Notes under the pieces: model-generated
What the model saw: the letters and a program-made list of their open reading frames with translations, nothing else
Told to the model about the DNA's origin: nothing
Database searches by the model: none
Source: Bacteroidota bacterium
GTDB taxonomy: Bacteria > Bacteroidota > Ignavibacteria > Kapaibacteriales > Kapaibacteriaceae
DNA length: 10,073 nucleotides
Direction of reading: 5' to 3'
NCBI GenBank assembly: GCA_003488525.1
Contig: DNLG01000097.1
Span: 8,892-18,964, forward strand
Position numbers and translations under genes: made by a program
Shown: positions 1 to 7,818 of the stretch, piece after piece
How positions within the stretch are numbered: the stretch's first letter is position 1
How the letters are laid out: the number at the start of each line of letters is the position of its first letter

Positions 1-111
1 GCAGGCTTGTTTGCCTGTGCAGACATTGACGGTGCCCTTGTCGGGGGCGCATCATTGCAAGCGCGCGAGTTTGCCCTGATCGTCCAGCACGCTCGGGACG
101 GTCAACGATGA
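1..111 (+). CDS. tpiA: Triosephosphate isomerase, C-terminal fragment
   Basis: The window opens inside this gene; 36 codons and a TGA stop are visible. The enzyme interconverts dihydroxyacetone phosphate and glyceraldehyde-3-phosphate in cytosolic glycolysis and gluconeogenesis. The fragment reads DIDGALVGGASL followed by an amphipathic helix. That segment is the hallmark phosphate-binding GG loop and last helix of the TIM barrel, and the protein ends at the distance from GGAS usual for the family. The catalytic Lys, His and Glu lie upstream and cannot be checked. Its stop overlaps the pgsA start in an ATGA arrangement, which suggests translational coupling. Assignment from this short piece is firm because the motif is so characteristic. 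Confidence 0.9.
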   Translation, partial: AGLFACADIDGALVGGASLQAREFALIVQHARDGQR

Positions 112-701
112 AATTCACCTACGCCAACATCGTTACGCTAAGTCGGTTCTTCATGGCGCCGATTTTTTTGATCTTCATGCTCTCGGACTCACCGATCGGG
201 ACCATCGTTGCGCTTGCAATCTTCGTTGTAGCGGCTTTGACCGACTGGCTTGACGGGTATCTGGCTCGCAAGTATGGCGAGGTTACCGATCACGGAGTGT
301 TCCTTGATCCGCTTGCCGACAAGGTTCTTACAACTTCGGCGTTCGTGGCCCTGTACATGCTGAACCTCATGCAGATGTGGATGCTCGTGGTGATCGTGCT
401 GAGAGATTTCGGAACCACTGCCATGCGGTCGATCGCCGATGATCGAGGAATGACAATGAAGACCAGCACCGTCGCCAAGGTCAAGACTTTTCTCCAGATG
501 GTCGTGATCATCGTCGCGATCCTGTGTCTTGCAATTCTTGGCAGTGCGCCGAAGAACTCTCACATCTGGTCGGTGGCATCGTCCTTTATCGATCTCGGCG
601 GAGTAAGTGCCGGACTTCTCGTGGTGACCATTCTTTCGATCTACAGTCTTATCCAGTATATCATCGTCAACAGGAGACTCTTCAGCCGTGGCCGCCCATA
701 A
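108..701 (+). CDS. pgsA: CDP-diacylglycerol-glycerol-3-phosphate 3-phosphatidyltransferase
   Basis: This inner-membrane enzyme joins CDP-diacylglycerol and glycerol-3-phosphate to give phosphatidylglycerophosphate and CMP, the committed step to phosphatidylglycerol and cardiolipin. The 197-residue length is normal. The full CDP-alcohol phosphotransferase signature is present with exact spacing: D46, D49, G50, A53, R54, G63, D67, D71, with the aspartates expected to bind metal and act in catalysis. Hydrophobic stretches near residues 10-26, 31-46, 75-97, 125-145 and 163-186 fit a multi-pass membrane protein. The start ATG overlaps the tpiA stop by four bases, and the last 14 bases are shared with pgpA, whose product handles the next step. 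Related phosphotransferases such as PssA share the signature; the pgpA neighbour and overall sequence favour PgsA. Confidence 0.93.
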   Translation: MKFTYANIVTLSRFFMAPIFLIFMLSDSPIGTIVALAIFVVAALTDWLDGYLARKYGEVTDHGVFLDPLADKVLTTSAFVALYMLNLMQMWMLVVIVLRDFGTTAMRSIADDRGMTMKTSTVAKVKTFLQMVVIIVAILCLAILGSAPKNSHIWSVASSFIDLGGVSAGLLVVTILSIYSLIQYIIVNRRLFSRGRP

Positions 702-1215
702 GATCCCCCGTCCAAAGCTTAGCACACTTCCGCAGTATGTGGCCACCATGTTTGGTATCGGCTTGCTCCCGATCATGCCCGGCTCCTATTGCAGTTTACT
801 GGTGGCGCTCCCCGGACTGTACCTGAGTCTCTTCACCACCATCCCCACGCAGAGCATTGCCATCGGATACGCCATTGGCGGCGTGGTGTTTGCTATTGCC
901 GGACATTGGAGCATCAAGCGTATTCAAGACGGTTGGGGACATGACCCAAGCGTTGTGGTCATTGATGAAGCTGTCGGTATGTGCATCACCATGCTTTTCC
1001 CGGCGGCCTGTGGAGGGCTTGCGCTCTGGATGACGGCCGTGTTCCTGTTCCGCGTCTTCGATGTGATGAAGCCTTGGCCGATGAACGTTATTAATGATCG
1101 CACAGAGGCATGGGCAGTCATGGGTGATGACGCCGTTGCGGGCCTGGTGGCGGGGTTTTCGACGCAGCTCGTTGCCACAGCCCTCATGGCACTTGGAATC
1201 GCCATTGCGCCGTGA
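688..1215 (+). CDS. pgpA: Phosphatidylglycerophosphatase A
   Basis: It removes the phosphate from phosphatidylglycerophosphate, giving phosphatidylglycerol at the inner membrane. The 175-residue protein carries the PgpA family landmarks in order: a glycine/proline-rich N-terminal loop FGIGLLPIMPGS (residues 22-33), DEAVGM (93-98), FDVMKPWP (124-131) and DDAVAG (147-152). The acidic residues in the second and fourth are the expected metal ligands. Hydrophobic segments near 35-50, 55-72, 100-120 and 155-174 fit a membrane protein. I chose the GTG at 688, which overlaps pgsA by 14 bases, because AGGAG at 672-676 lies 11 bases upstream and no in-frame ATG occurs before residue 21, inside the conserved N-terminal loop. 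Pairing with pgsA puts consecutive enzymes on one message. No terminator follows it. Confidence 0.92.
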   Translation: MAAHKIPRPKLSTLPQYVATMFGIGLLPIMPGSYCSLLVALPGLYLSLFTTIPTQSIAIGYAIGGVVFAIAGHWSIKRIQDGWGHDPSVVVIDEAVGMCITMLFPAACGGLALWMTAVFLFRVFDVMKPWPMNVINDRTEAWAVMGDDAVAGLVAGFSTQLVATALMALGIAIAP

Positions 1216-1315
1216 TCATTGCCGTAGTTGGTCCTGAAAGCCCCATTTGACAGGCATTTGCGCGCATCGGAGGCGTAAAAAGCCCGTGAAATAGGTCGAT
1301 GTGGACAAATCATCC

Positions 1316-1343
1316 TTGAAAAGCCCTGTCAGCGCTCGATATT
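1316..1343 (+). promoter_or_regulatory. Candidate promoter of the HU gene
   Basis: TTGAAA at 1316-1321 is followed after 16 bases by GATATT at 1338-1343, a 5/6 and 4/6 match to the sigma-70 boxes. The same spot also reads TTG, 21 bases, TATTTTG, one base short of the Bacteroidota form TTG-N17-23-TAnnTTTG. Transcription from near 1350 would give a leader of about 40 bases. A separate TTGACA at 1247-1252 has no convincing -10 box. Seen by eye only. Confidence 0.4.
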
Positions 1344-1392
1344 TTGCCTTCACGCAATTCCTCTTTCCTCACTCGTACTCATCGGGGTTCTT

Positions 1393-1740
1393 ATGAACAA
1401 GGCACAGCTTATCGAAGCTATCGCCAACGGTGCCGGTCTTAGCAAGTCTCAGGCCGACAGTGCGCTCAACGCCTGCATCAGCGCTATCAAGTCTGAAATG
1501 GGCAAGGGCGGCAGTGTTTCACTCATTGGTTTTGGTTCCTTCAGCGTTGGCAAGCGCGGTGCTCGCACTGGTCGCAATCCAGCCACTGGCGCTACGATCA
1601 AGATCGCAGCACGCAAGGTCGCGAAGTTCACGGCCGGTGCTGATCTCAAGTCTGTCGTGAATGGCGAAAAGAAGGGTGGAGCCAAGAAGGCCGCTCCGAA
1701 GAAGGCTGCTCCGGCAAAGAAGGCAGCAAAGAAGAAGTGA
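1393..1740 (+). CDS. hup: HU-family DNA-binding protein with lysine-rich C-terminal tail
   Basis: HU is a small dimeric nucleoid protein that binds and bends DNA with little sequence preference. Residues 1-90 are a standard HU fold: an N-terminal helical dimerisation region (MNKAQLIEAI), the saddle motif GFGSF (46-50), and the DNA-gripping arm with RNPATG (61-66), where P63 is the intercalating proline. The usual family length is about 90 residues; this protein has 115. The extra 24 or so are almost only Lys, Ala, Pro and Gly, like the histone-H1-like tail of mycobacterial HupB. The start ATG is fixed by the conserved N-terminus; only a weak GGGG (1384-1387) stands in for a ribosome site. It has its own promoter candidate and a strong terminator, so it is probably a highly expressed single-gene unit. 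Confidence 0.95.
   Translation: MNKAQLIEAIANGAGLSKSQADSALNACISAIKSEMGKGGSVSLIGFGSFSVGKRGARTGRNPATGATIKIAARKVAKFTAGADLKSVVNGEKKGGAKKAAPKKAAPAKKAAKKK
1666..1737 (+). repeat. Low-complexity Lys/Ala/Pro tail repeat of HU
   Basis: The codons for residues 92-115 form a degenerate repeat of AAG-AAG-GCC/GCT/GCA-GCT-CCG units, giving KKAAP-like blocks (AKKAAP, KKAAP, AKKAA, KKK). It is in frame and uninterrupted. Repeat number in such tails commonly varies between strains, although that cannot be seen here. Confidence 0.6.
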
Positions 1741-1756
1741 CGACTGACGTCGAAAT

Positions 1757-1783
1757 AGCCCGCCAAACGGCGGGCTTTTTTTT
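1757..1783 (+). terminator. Intrinsic terminator after the HU gene
   Basis: AGCCCGCC (1757-1764) pairs perfectly with GGCGGGCT (1769-1776) over an AAAC loop, and the transcript then runs through eight T residues (1776-1783). It starts 16 bases after the HU stop. Only 18 bases separate the last T from the pyrB ATG, so it also bears on how pyrB is transcribed. Confidence 0.93.
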
Positions 1784-1787
1784 GCCC

Positions 1788-1795
1788 TATTTTTG
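1788..1795 (+). promoter_or_regulatory. Possible -7 promoter box just upstream of pyrB
   Basis: TATTTTTG is an exact match to the Bacteroidota -7 consensus TAnnTTTG. A start 5-7 bases after it would fall at about 1800-1802, on or next to the pyrB ATG, giving a leaderless message. No TTG lies at the expected -33 distance, because that stretch is the terminator hairpin. One six-base match can arise by chance, so this is a hypothesis. Confidence 0.25.
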
Positions 1796-1801
1796 CTGCC
1801 G

Positions 1802-2704
1802 ATGCCTCTGCGCCACCTGCTGACGACCGACGATCTCTCGCTTGATGAAATCGACCTGATTCTCAAGCGTGCCGCCGAGTTTCTCACCCCTACTGGACTG
1901 GTTCACAAGAGCCTCGACACGCTCGCTGGTAAGCGGTTTGTGCTGGCATTCTATGAAGCGTCAACACGCACACGGCTTTCATTCGAATCGGCCATTGAGC
2001 GCATGGGAGCCAGCTGTGTTCTCTTCACGGAAGCTGGAAGTAGTGTCGAAAAGGGCGAGTCGCTCGATGAAACCATACGCACGATCGAGGCCATGGGATT
2101 CGATGCCATGATTCTACGGCACGCCATCAACGGGACGCATTCTCACATTGCTGGATGGACGTCGATGTCGGTCATCAACGCCGGCGAAGGGACGATGGCA
2201 CACCCGACGCAGGCACTGTTGGATGCGTCGACGATCAGAGAGCGATTCGACCGCGTCGAGGGCGTCAAGGTCGTGATCATCGGCGATCTGCTTCATTCAC
2301 GCGTGGCCCGTTCCACAGCGTCGGTTCTTTCTCGACTTGGGGCCGATGTTGGATGGTGCGCGCCGGAATCCCTGGCGCCGGTGGGTGAGATATCCAGGCT
2401 GCGTCGGTTTGATGATGCACGCCACGCCATGCAGTGGGCAGATGTTGTGTTTCTTCTGCGGATACAGAGAGAGCGGATCGTCTCCGATCACGTGCCGGAT
2501 ATCGACGAGTACCGTCGTCAATATGCAGTCACCTCTTCACTTGCAGCTGATCACTCCTCGGTGGTCATCATGCACCCCGGGCCGGTCAATATCGGCGTCG
2601 AGCTCGACGAAGCCCTTCTAAACGTTCCACAATGTCTCGTTCACCGCCAGGTCACGCACGGCGTTGCCGTTCGCATGGCCGTTCTTGAACTGATCTGCCG
2701 GTAG
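1802..2704 (+). CDS. pyrB: Aspartate carbamoyltransferase, catalytic subunit
   Basis: It condenses carbamoyl phosphate with aspartate to give N-carbamoyl-aspartate, the committed step of pyrimidine synthesis, in the cytosol. Counting from the ATG at 1802 (300 residues, normal for the family), the carbamoyl-phosphate site STRTR lies at 54-58. The loop SSVEKGE (80-86) supplies Ser and Lys to the neighbouring subunit's active site. HPTQALLD (134-141), LLRIQRER (218-225) and the HPGPVN loop (258-263) complete the site. That loop normally continues NRxVE; here it reads NIGVE, an Arg-to-Ile change. An in-frame TTG at 1793 could add three residues, but the ATG suits the family N-terminus better. No Shine-Dalgarno is visible. 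No pyrI follows, so it is probably the unregulated trimeric type. carB, supplier of its substrate, begins 38 bases downstream. Confidence 0.95.
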   Translation: MPLRHLLTTDDLSLDEIDLILKRAAEFLTPTGLVHKSLDTLAGKRFVLAFYEASTRTRLSFESAIERMGASCVLFTEAGSSVEKGESLDETIRTIEAMGFDAMILRHAINGTHSHIAGWTSMSVINAGEGTMAHPTQALLDASTIRERFDRVEGVKVVIIGDLLHSRVARSTASVLSRLGADVGWCAPESLAPVGEISRLRRFDDARHAMQWADVVFLLRIQRERIVSDHVPDIDEYRRQYAVTSSLAADHSSVVIMHPGPVNIGVELDEALLNVPQCLVHRQVTHGVAVRMAVLELICR

Positions 2705-2742
2705 GCCCATCATTAACCGCGACGTCTAACAACACCATACCC

Positions 2743-5700
2743 ATGCCGAAACGCACAGACATCTCCACCATTCTCGTCATCGGATCGGGTCCGATCGTCA
2801 TCGGTCAGGCCTGCGAGTTCGACTATTCCGGAACACAGGCCTGCAAGGTTCTTCGTGAAGAGGGATATCGGGTCGTGCTGATCAACTCCAATCCGGCGAC
2901 GATCATGACCGATCCAGGTATTGCCGACGCGACGTACGTCGAACCGATAACTCCTGAGTACATCGAAGAGGTGATCAAGAAGGAGCGTCCCGATGCGATC
3001 CTGCCAACCATGGGCGGTCAGGTGGCACTCAATGCAGCGGTGGAGTTGCACGAGCGCGGAATCCTCGACAAGTATGACATTGAGCTGATCGGCTCCAAGG
3101 TCGAGTCGATCCACAAAGCTGAAGATCGCGAGCTGTTTCTTCAGGCCATGCAACGCATTGGCATGGACATGCCGAAAGGGGGCTTTGTCCACGAGTTCGA
3201 AGAGGGGATGAAGATGATCGACCTCGTCGGCTTTCCGGCCATCATCCGTCCTTCGTTTACGCTCGGTGGTACCGGTGGGGGTATTGCCTACAACATGGAG
3301 GAGTACCGAGAGCTGCTTCGAAACGGTCTTACGGCCAGCCCCATTCAGCGTGTCCTCGTCGAGGAAAGCATTATCGGCTGGAAGGAGTATGAGCTCGAGG
3401 TCATGCGTGACACCAAGGATAACGTTGTGATCATCTGTTCGATCGAGAATGTTGATCCCATGGGTGTGCACACGGGTGATTCGATCACTGTTGCACCTGC
3501 GCAGACCCTGACCGATCGCGAGTATCAGCGCATGCGTGACGCATCACTGAAGATCATCCGCGAGATTGGCGTCGAGACCGGTGGTTCAAACATTCAGTTT
3601 GCTGTCAACCCTGCCACGGGTCGTATGATCGTGATCGAGATGAATCCACGTGTTTCGCGCAGTTCGGCCCTGGCATCCAAGGCCACCGGCTTCCCGATCG
3701 CGAAGATGGCGGCCAAGCTGGCCGTTGGCTATACGCTCGATGAGATCACGAATGACATTACCAAGAAGACACCGGCCTGCTTTGAGCCATCTATCGATTA
3801 CGTGGTGGTGAAGATTCCGCGCTGGGACTTCGAAAAGTTCCATGAGGCCGACAACACTCTGGGTATTCAGATGAAGTCTGTCGGCGAAGCGATGGCCTTC
3901 GGACGGACGTTCAAAGAAGCGCTGCAGAAGGCGATCAGATCGCTCGAGCAGAAGCGATTTGGGTTCGGTTTCGACCGTCCTGGATATGTCGAGGCACTTG
4001 CTCATGATGCGACCGAGCTCGCCCCTTTACAGGCGCGCCTTCGTCGGCGCACATCGACATCGATCTTTGACCTTTGCGATGCTCTCGCCTCGGGTATGAG
4101 CACGGAAGAGATCCATGCACTGACCAAGTACGATCCATGGTTCATCGTGCAATGCCGTCAGATCGTCGACATGGCCAAGGGGCTTCATGATGACGTCAGT
4201 GCAGGTGCGGTCTCGCTGGCCACGATCGACGTGGCGCGCATGCGCTCGCTCAAGCGCTATGGGTTTAGCGACGTGCAGATCGCGCTGATGATGAACACCG
4301 GTGAACTTGACGTGCGCCAGCGGCGCAGGGAGCTTGGCGTTGTTCCCGTCTACAAGACCGTTGACACATGTGCGGCGGAGTTCGTCTCGGAGACGCCATA
4401 CCACTACTCGTGCTATGACACGGAGAATGAGGCATTTGCCAGTGATCGAAAGAAGGTGATCATTCTCGGCAGTGGACCAAATCGTATCGGACAGGGCATT
4501 GAGTTCGACTATTGCTGCGTGCAGGGAGTGTTTGCGCTTCGCAAGGCAGGGTATGAGGCCATCATGATCAACTGCAACCCCGAGACGGTCTCGACCGACT
4601 ACGATACGACCAGTCGACTGTACTTTGAGCCCCTTACCTTCGAAGACGTCATGAACGTCATCGAACTGGAGCGTCCCGACGGCGTGATCATCACCTTTGG
4701 TGGGCAGACGCCGTTAAAGCTTGCTCATCAGCTGCAGGCTGCCGGTGTTCCGCTGATCGGAACGTCGCCCGAGGGGATCGACCTGGCGGAGGACCGCAAA
4801 CGCTTCGGTGATCTGATCTCTTCGCTCGGCATACCATGTCCGCCTTGGGGGACGAGTACTACCGAGGAACATGCCGTGGAGATCGCCGATCGGATTGGAT
4901 ACCCAGTTCTGGTGCGCCCGTCATATGTTCTCGGTGGACGTGCTATGCAGATCTGCTATCGTGAGGATGCACTCCGCTCCTACATGCGTTCGGCCATTGC
5001 GCAGGATCCGTCGCGGCCGGTGTTGATCGACCACTTCCTGGAAAATGCTCTTGAGTTCGACGTTGACGCGATAAGTGATGGGACGACCACCGTCATCGGT
5101 GGCATCATGCAGCATATCGAAGAGGCCGGCATTCACTCGGGCGATTCGTCCTGTGTGCTCCCTCCGTACAACGTCGGTGAAGAGATCATCGAGACCATGC
5201 GGGGATATGCCCGATCGATGGCTCGCGAGCTGAAGGTGATTGGTCTGATGAACATCCAGTTCGCGGTCCAGAATGGCATCGTGTACGTGCTCGAGGTCAA
5301 CCCGCGTGCCTCTCGCACGGTGCCATTTGTTTCGAAGGCCACGGGCGTTCAATTGGCACAGCTCGCAACACGGGTGATGACTGGCGAGTCCTTGGAATCC
5401 TTGTCGGTTCCGGAGTTTACCACATCAATCAACCGCACGGCAATAAAGGAGTCGGTCTTTCCTTTCGCGAAGTTTCCCCACGCGAGTGTGTTTCTGGGTC
5501 CGGAAATGCGCAGCACGGGCGAGGTGATGGGCATGGATACTTCGTTCGGACGCGCCATCATCAAGTCGCACATCTCGTCGGGTAACGGGCTTCCGATCCA
5601 AGGAAACGTCTTCATTTCTCTGAGCACGCACGACAAGACGTCGAGAGCTGTTGAGCTGGCAGGGGGCTACCGAGACCTTGGGTTTACGATCCTGGCAACG

Positions 5701-6009
5701 CGTGGAACGGCCTTGTTTCTGCGTGAGCATGGCGTCGAGGCTGAGGCCGTGCTCAAACACTATGAGGGTCGTCCGAGTGTGATTGATCAGATTGCCAATG
5801 GCGAGGTACAGATCGTTATCAATACGCCACTAGGTGAGAATGCCCGCTACGATGAAGCGGTGATGGGGCGTACGGCCATGAAGTACAAGGTTCCATTTTT
5901 CACCACGCTTGCCGCTGCAGAGGCGTCTCTGCATGGGATCATGGCTCTGCGTGCAGAACCGGCGTCGGTGATGTCGCTCCAGGACCACTATGCACGCACG
6001 GCGTCCTGA
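2743..6009 (+). CDS. carB: Carbamoyl-phosphate synthetase, large subunit
   Basis: With the glutaminase subunit CarA it makes carbamoyl phosphate from bicarbonate, ammonia and two ATP for pyrimidine and arginine synthesis. The 1088 residues are full length. The first ATP-grasp half (about 1-400) opens with the glycine loop GSGPIVIGQ (14-22) and has the metal-binding [10 protein letters not shown] (299-308). An oligomerisation segment follows (about 400-555). The second half (about 560-940) repeats the pattern with [10 protein letters not shown] (576-585) and EVNPRASRT (851-859). The C-terminal MGS-like allosteric domain (about 950-1075) keeps most residues that bind UMP in the E. coli enzyme (K965, T986, T989, K1005, N1027), but the second Thr of INTT is Pro (P1029). 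No Shine-Dalgarno precedes the ATG. carA is absent from the window and must be encoded elsewhere. The last 20 bases overlap prmC. Confidence 0.97.
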   Translation: MPKRTDISTILVIGSGPIVIGQACEFDYSGTQACKVLREEGYRVVLINSNPATIMTDPGIADATYVEPITPEYIEEVIKKERPDAILPTMGGQVALNAAVELHERGILDKYDIELIGSKVESIHKAEDRELFLQAMQRIGMDMPKGGFVHEFEEGMKMIDLVGFPAIIRPSFTLGGTGGGIAYNMEEYRELLRNGLTASPIQRVLVEESIIGWKEYELEVMRDTKDNVVIICSIENVDPMGVHTGDSITVAPAQTLTDREYQRMRDASLKIIREIGVETGGSNIQFAVNPATGRMIVIEMNPRVSRSSALASKATGFPIAKMAAKLAVGYTLDEITNDITKKTPACFEPSIDYVVVKIPRWDFEKFHEADNTLGIQMKSVGEAMAFGRTFKEALQKAIRSLEQKRFGFGFDRPGYVEALAHDATELAPLQARLRRRTSTSIFDLCDALASGMSTEEIHALTKYDPWFIVQCRQIVDMAKGLHDDVSAGAVSLATIDVARMRSLKRYGFSDVQIALMMNTGELDVRQRRRELGVVPVYKTVDTCAAEFVSETPYHYSCYDTENEAFASDRKKVIILGSGPNRIGQGIEFDYCCVQGVFALRKAGYEAIMINCNPETVSTDYDTTSRLYFEPLTFEDVMNVIELERPDGVIITFGGQTPLKLAHQLQAAGVPLIGTSPEGIDLAEDRKRFGDLISSLGIPCPPWGTSTTEEHAVEIADRIGYPVLVRPSYVLGGRAMQICYREDALRSYMRSAIAQDPSRPVLIDHFLENALEFDVDAISDGTTTVIGGIMQHIEEAGIHSGDSSCVLPPYNVGEEIIETMRGYARSMARELKVIGLMNIQFAVQNGIVYVLEVNPRASRTVPFVSKATGVQLAQLATRVMTGESLESLSVPEFTTSINRTAIKESVFPFAKFPHASVFLGPEMRSTGEVMGMDTSFGRAIIKSHISSGNGLPIQGNVFISLSTHDKTSRAVELAGGYRDLGFTILATRGTALFLREHGVEAEAVLKHYEGRPSVIDQIANGEVQIVINTPLGENARYDEAVMGRTAMKYKVPFFTTLAAAEASLHGIMALRAEPASVMSLQDHYARTAS

Positions 6010-6871
6010 CGTCCCGGCTGTCTGGACGATCCGTGATATCGTCACCTGGGGTAAGGAATTCTTCACTTCCAAGGGCATCGACGAGGCGCGTCTGACCATT
6101 GAACTGATGGTCTGCGCGGTCTTGCGCATTCGGCGTCTGGAGCTCTACACGGACCACGATCGCCCCCTGACCAAGGCCGAGCTAACACGCCTGCGTGAGA
6201 TGGTGCAGCGTCGCGTTAAGCATGAGCCGCTGCAGTACATCATCGGAGCTGCGGATTTTTTTGGCCTCTCGTTCACGGTCAGTCCGGCCGTGCTTATCCC
6301 GCGTCCGGAGACCGAGATCCTTGTTGACAGGGTCCTGCGGTTTGTCACTGACATCAAAGCGCCCCTGCGCTGTCTGGACGTCGGCACCGGCAGTGGTATC
6401 ATACCCATCACCGTAGCGAAGAATGCTACGCTGACTTCATGGACGTGCATGGATGTTTCCGACGGCGCATTGACCTGCGCACACGAGAATGCCGTTACGC
6501 ACGGTGTGGAAGATCGGATGATGCTTGTGAACGGCGACTTCCTTGATACCGTGCCGGCTGGTGGCCCTTGGGACATCATCACTATGAACCCTCCATACAT
6601 TGCAGAAGCTGATATTGCTGAGCTGCAACCCGAGGTCAGGGATTTTGAGCCGAAGGGGGCTTTAACGGATCATGCCGACGGTCTGACGTTCTATCGGCGC
6701 TTTGCCGAGGTGGCACACGAGATACTGGCACCGTCGGGAACAGCATGCTTAGAGATTGGTCATGGTCAGGTCGAAAAAATCATAGATATTCTGACTTCGC
6801 ATCGGCTAACCTGCGAGGTTGTTGATGATCTGGCCGGCATTGCGCGGTTGGTCATCGTCCGTCTGAAGTGA
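5990..6871 (+). CDS. prmC: Peptide chain release factor N5-glutamine methyltransferase
   Basis: PrmC (HemK) transfers a methyl group from S-adenosylmethionine to the glutamine of the GGQ motif in release factors 1 and 2, improving peptide release. The 293 residues show the usual two-part structure. A small helical N-terminal domain (about 12-95) contacts the release factor. A linker IPRPETE (103-109) leads to a Rossmann methyltransferase domain with the SAM loop LDVGTGSGI (129-137) and the catalytic NPPY (200-203), followed by the family-typical [11 protein letters not shown] (215-225). The ATG at 5990 lies inside the end of carB in another frame. AGGA (5981-5984) five bases upstream supports it, and the next in-frame ATG, residue 40, would cut away much of the N-terminal domain. 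The 20-base overlap implies co-transcription with carB, but no functional tie to pyrimidine synthesis is known to me. Confidence 0.95.
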   Translation: MHARRPDVPAVWTIRDIVTWGKEFFTSKGIDEARLTIELMVCAVLRIRRLELYTDHDRPLTKAELTRLREMVQRRVKHEPLQYIIGAADFFGLSFTVSPAVLIPRPETEILVDRVLRFVTDIKAPLRCLDVGTGSGIIPITVAKNATLTSWTCMDVSDGALTCAHENAVTHGVEDRMMLVNGDFLDTVPAGGPWDIITMNPPYIAEADIAELQPEVRDFEPKGALTDHADGLTFYRRFAEVAHEILAPSGTACLEIGHGQVEKIIDILTSHRLTCEVVDDLAGIARLVIVRLK

Positions 6872-6885
6872 CAACGTTCCGTTGT
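6871..6885 (+). other. Short hairpin at the end of prmC
   Basis: ACAACG (6871-6876) pairs with CGTTGT (6880-6885) over a TTC loop, beginning on the last base of the prmC stop. No T-run follows, so it is not a convincing intrinsic terminator. It could protect or process the 3' end of the pyrB-carB-prmC message, or be chance. The rest of the gap to 6983 shows no clear promoter. Confidence 0.3.
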
Positions 6886-6983
6886 GCACCAGTCATAGCA
6901 CTCGACACGATTGTTCAGTTCTTGATGCGTATGTCGTCGTCGCCAAGTTGATTCCGTCACGCCCGATTCTCAAGGGACTCCTC

Positions 6984-7733
6984 ATGCGTTTTGCGCTTCT
7001 TACCCTGTTTGCTGCGGTTGTCTTGGCCGCGTGTTCTGATGATTCGACCACTTCGCCGGACGATTCGGAACTACAGACTCCCGCTGTCGGATCAGTGTTT
7101 AATCTTACTGGATGGCGGTTTAAGGAGAAAAGTACCGGCGACTCGCTGCCGGGAACGACGGCAGCGTCCGTCATGACGATCGTAGAGAAGAACATCTCCT
7201 ATGAAGGCAAGTCCGGAGTATGGAAAACCATCATCACGGACGTTCGCACGGGGCGCGACACAGATACGCTCTACATGTGTTACGACGCAAATAAGGATCT
7301 GCTGCTGCTGGACCCACGCCGGATGGCGGAAATCAACGCCACGTTGCCAGCCGGTGTGCGGCGCCTGAGCTGGATACGATTGCCGCTGTCAACAAAATCT
7401 CGCTACCGAGACACCATTATCACGTCTGGAGTGTTCGATGGTAAGCAGGTGCAGAGACGACTTCTTGTCAATGCCGAAGTTTCTGGTGGGGGCAATTTTG
7501 ACTTCGGCTCCGGTGACATCTTTTCGTTCGGATTCTTTATTCGTCTCGTTGACGAACTCAATTCGACGCAAGGCTCTGTGCCCGTGCAGCTCAAGGCTGT
7601 TTTTCTTGATGAGTACTGTTACTACGCTCCGAAATTGGGAGTGCTCACCGAAAGAACCCAGCAAGGATATTCATACGCCGGGAAGGTCTCAGATGGCAGG
7701 TATTTCGAACTGCTATCATACACTCTGAAGTGA
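6984..7733 (+). CDS. Predicted lipoprotein of unrecognised family (paralogue 1)
   Basis: I do not recognise the family. The 249-residue product begins MRFALLTLFAAVVLAAC, a lipoprotein signal peptide with lipobox LAAC and lipidation at C17. The following Ser-Asp-Asp resembles the acidic signal that sends Bacteroidota lipoproteins to the cell surface. A short Ser/Thr/Asp-rich linker (18-33) leads to a domain with many alternating hydrophobic residues, probably beta-rich. Landmarks shared with the next gene at similar positions are GSVF (36-39), GVW (78-80), DTLYMCYD (94-101), KDLLL (104-108), RLPLST (132-137), AEVSG (164-168), APKLG (215-219) and a final YTLK. The APxLG block recalls a motif seen in several beta-sheet envelope lipoproteins, a loose likeness only. 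The ATG at 6984 is chosen because AAGGGA (6972-6977) sits six bases upstream and the signal peptide starts there. Confidence 0.85.
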   Translation: MRFALLTLFAAVVLAACSDDSTTSPDDSELQTPAVGSVFNLTGWRFKEKSTGDSLPGTTAASVMTIVEKNISYEGKSGVWKTIITDVRTGRDTDTLYMCYDANKDLLLLDPRRMAEINATLPAGVRRLSWIRLPLSTKSRYRDTIITSGVFDGKQVQRRLLVNAEVSGGGNFDFGSGDIFSFGFFIRLVDELNSTQGSVPVQLKAVFLDEYCYYAPKLGVLTERTQQGYSYAGKVSDGRYFELLSYTLK

Positions 7734-7793
7734 TCGGTTGCGCTGCCACTAAAACATCCTCGGAACAGATGTCGATCAATGAATTCTCTGGTC

Positions 7794-7811
7794 ATTACAG
7801 TAATTTTACAG
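7794..7811. promoter_or_regulatory. Palindrome and repeated hexamer before the second lipoprotein gene
   Basis: ATTAC-A-GTAAT (7794-7804) is a perfect inverted repeat around one base. It overlaps two direct copies of TTACAG that start at 7795 and 7806, 11 bases apart, about one helical turn. TAATTTTA at 7801-7808 is one base off the TAnnTTTG promoter box. The arrangement could be an operator over a promoter; evidence is compositional only. Confidence 0.25.
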
Positions 7812-7818
7812 CTGAAAT

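Noticed and set aside
189..776. Minus-strand open frame opposite pgsA and the start of pgpA
   Set aside because: Its translation is His/Asp-rich with no fold-like hydrophobic pattern, while the + strand carries complete family signatures.
1247..1252. TTGACA as the -35 box of the HU promoter
   Set aside because: No acceptable -10 box lies 16-19 bases downstream; the TTGAAA/GATATT pair at 1316-1343 is better.
1793..1801. TTG start for pyrB
   Set aside because: It adds only three residues, has no ribosome site, and sits within the T-rich tail after the terminator; the ATG at 1802 fits the family better.
2713..3471. Long open frame on the minus strand opposite the 5' part of carB
   Set aside because: It is antisense to a fully conserved enzyme, shows no recognisable domain, and rare stops in this frame are expected from the codon bias of carB.
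2743..6009. The two similar halves of carB as a recent duplication or fusion
   Set aside because: The internal duplication is ancient and universal in CarB; both halves have their normal distinct motifs.
6882..6983. Longer GTG start for the first lipoprotein
   Set aside because: It would bury the signal peptide 34 residues inside the protein, and a good ribosome site precedes the ATG at 6984.
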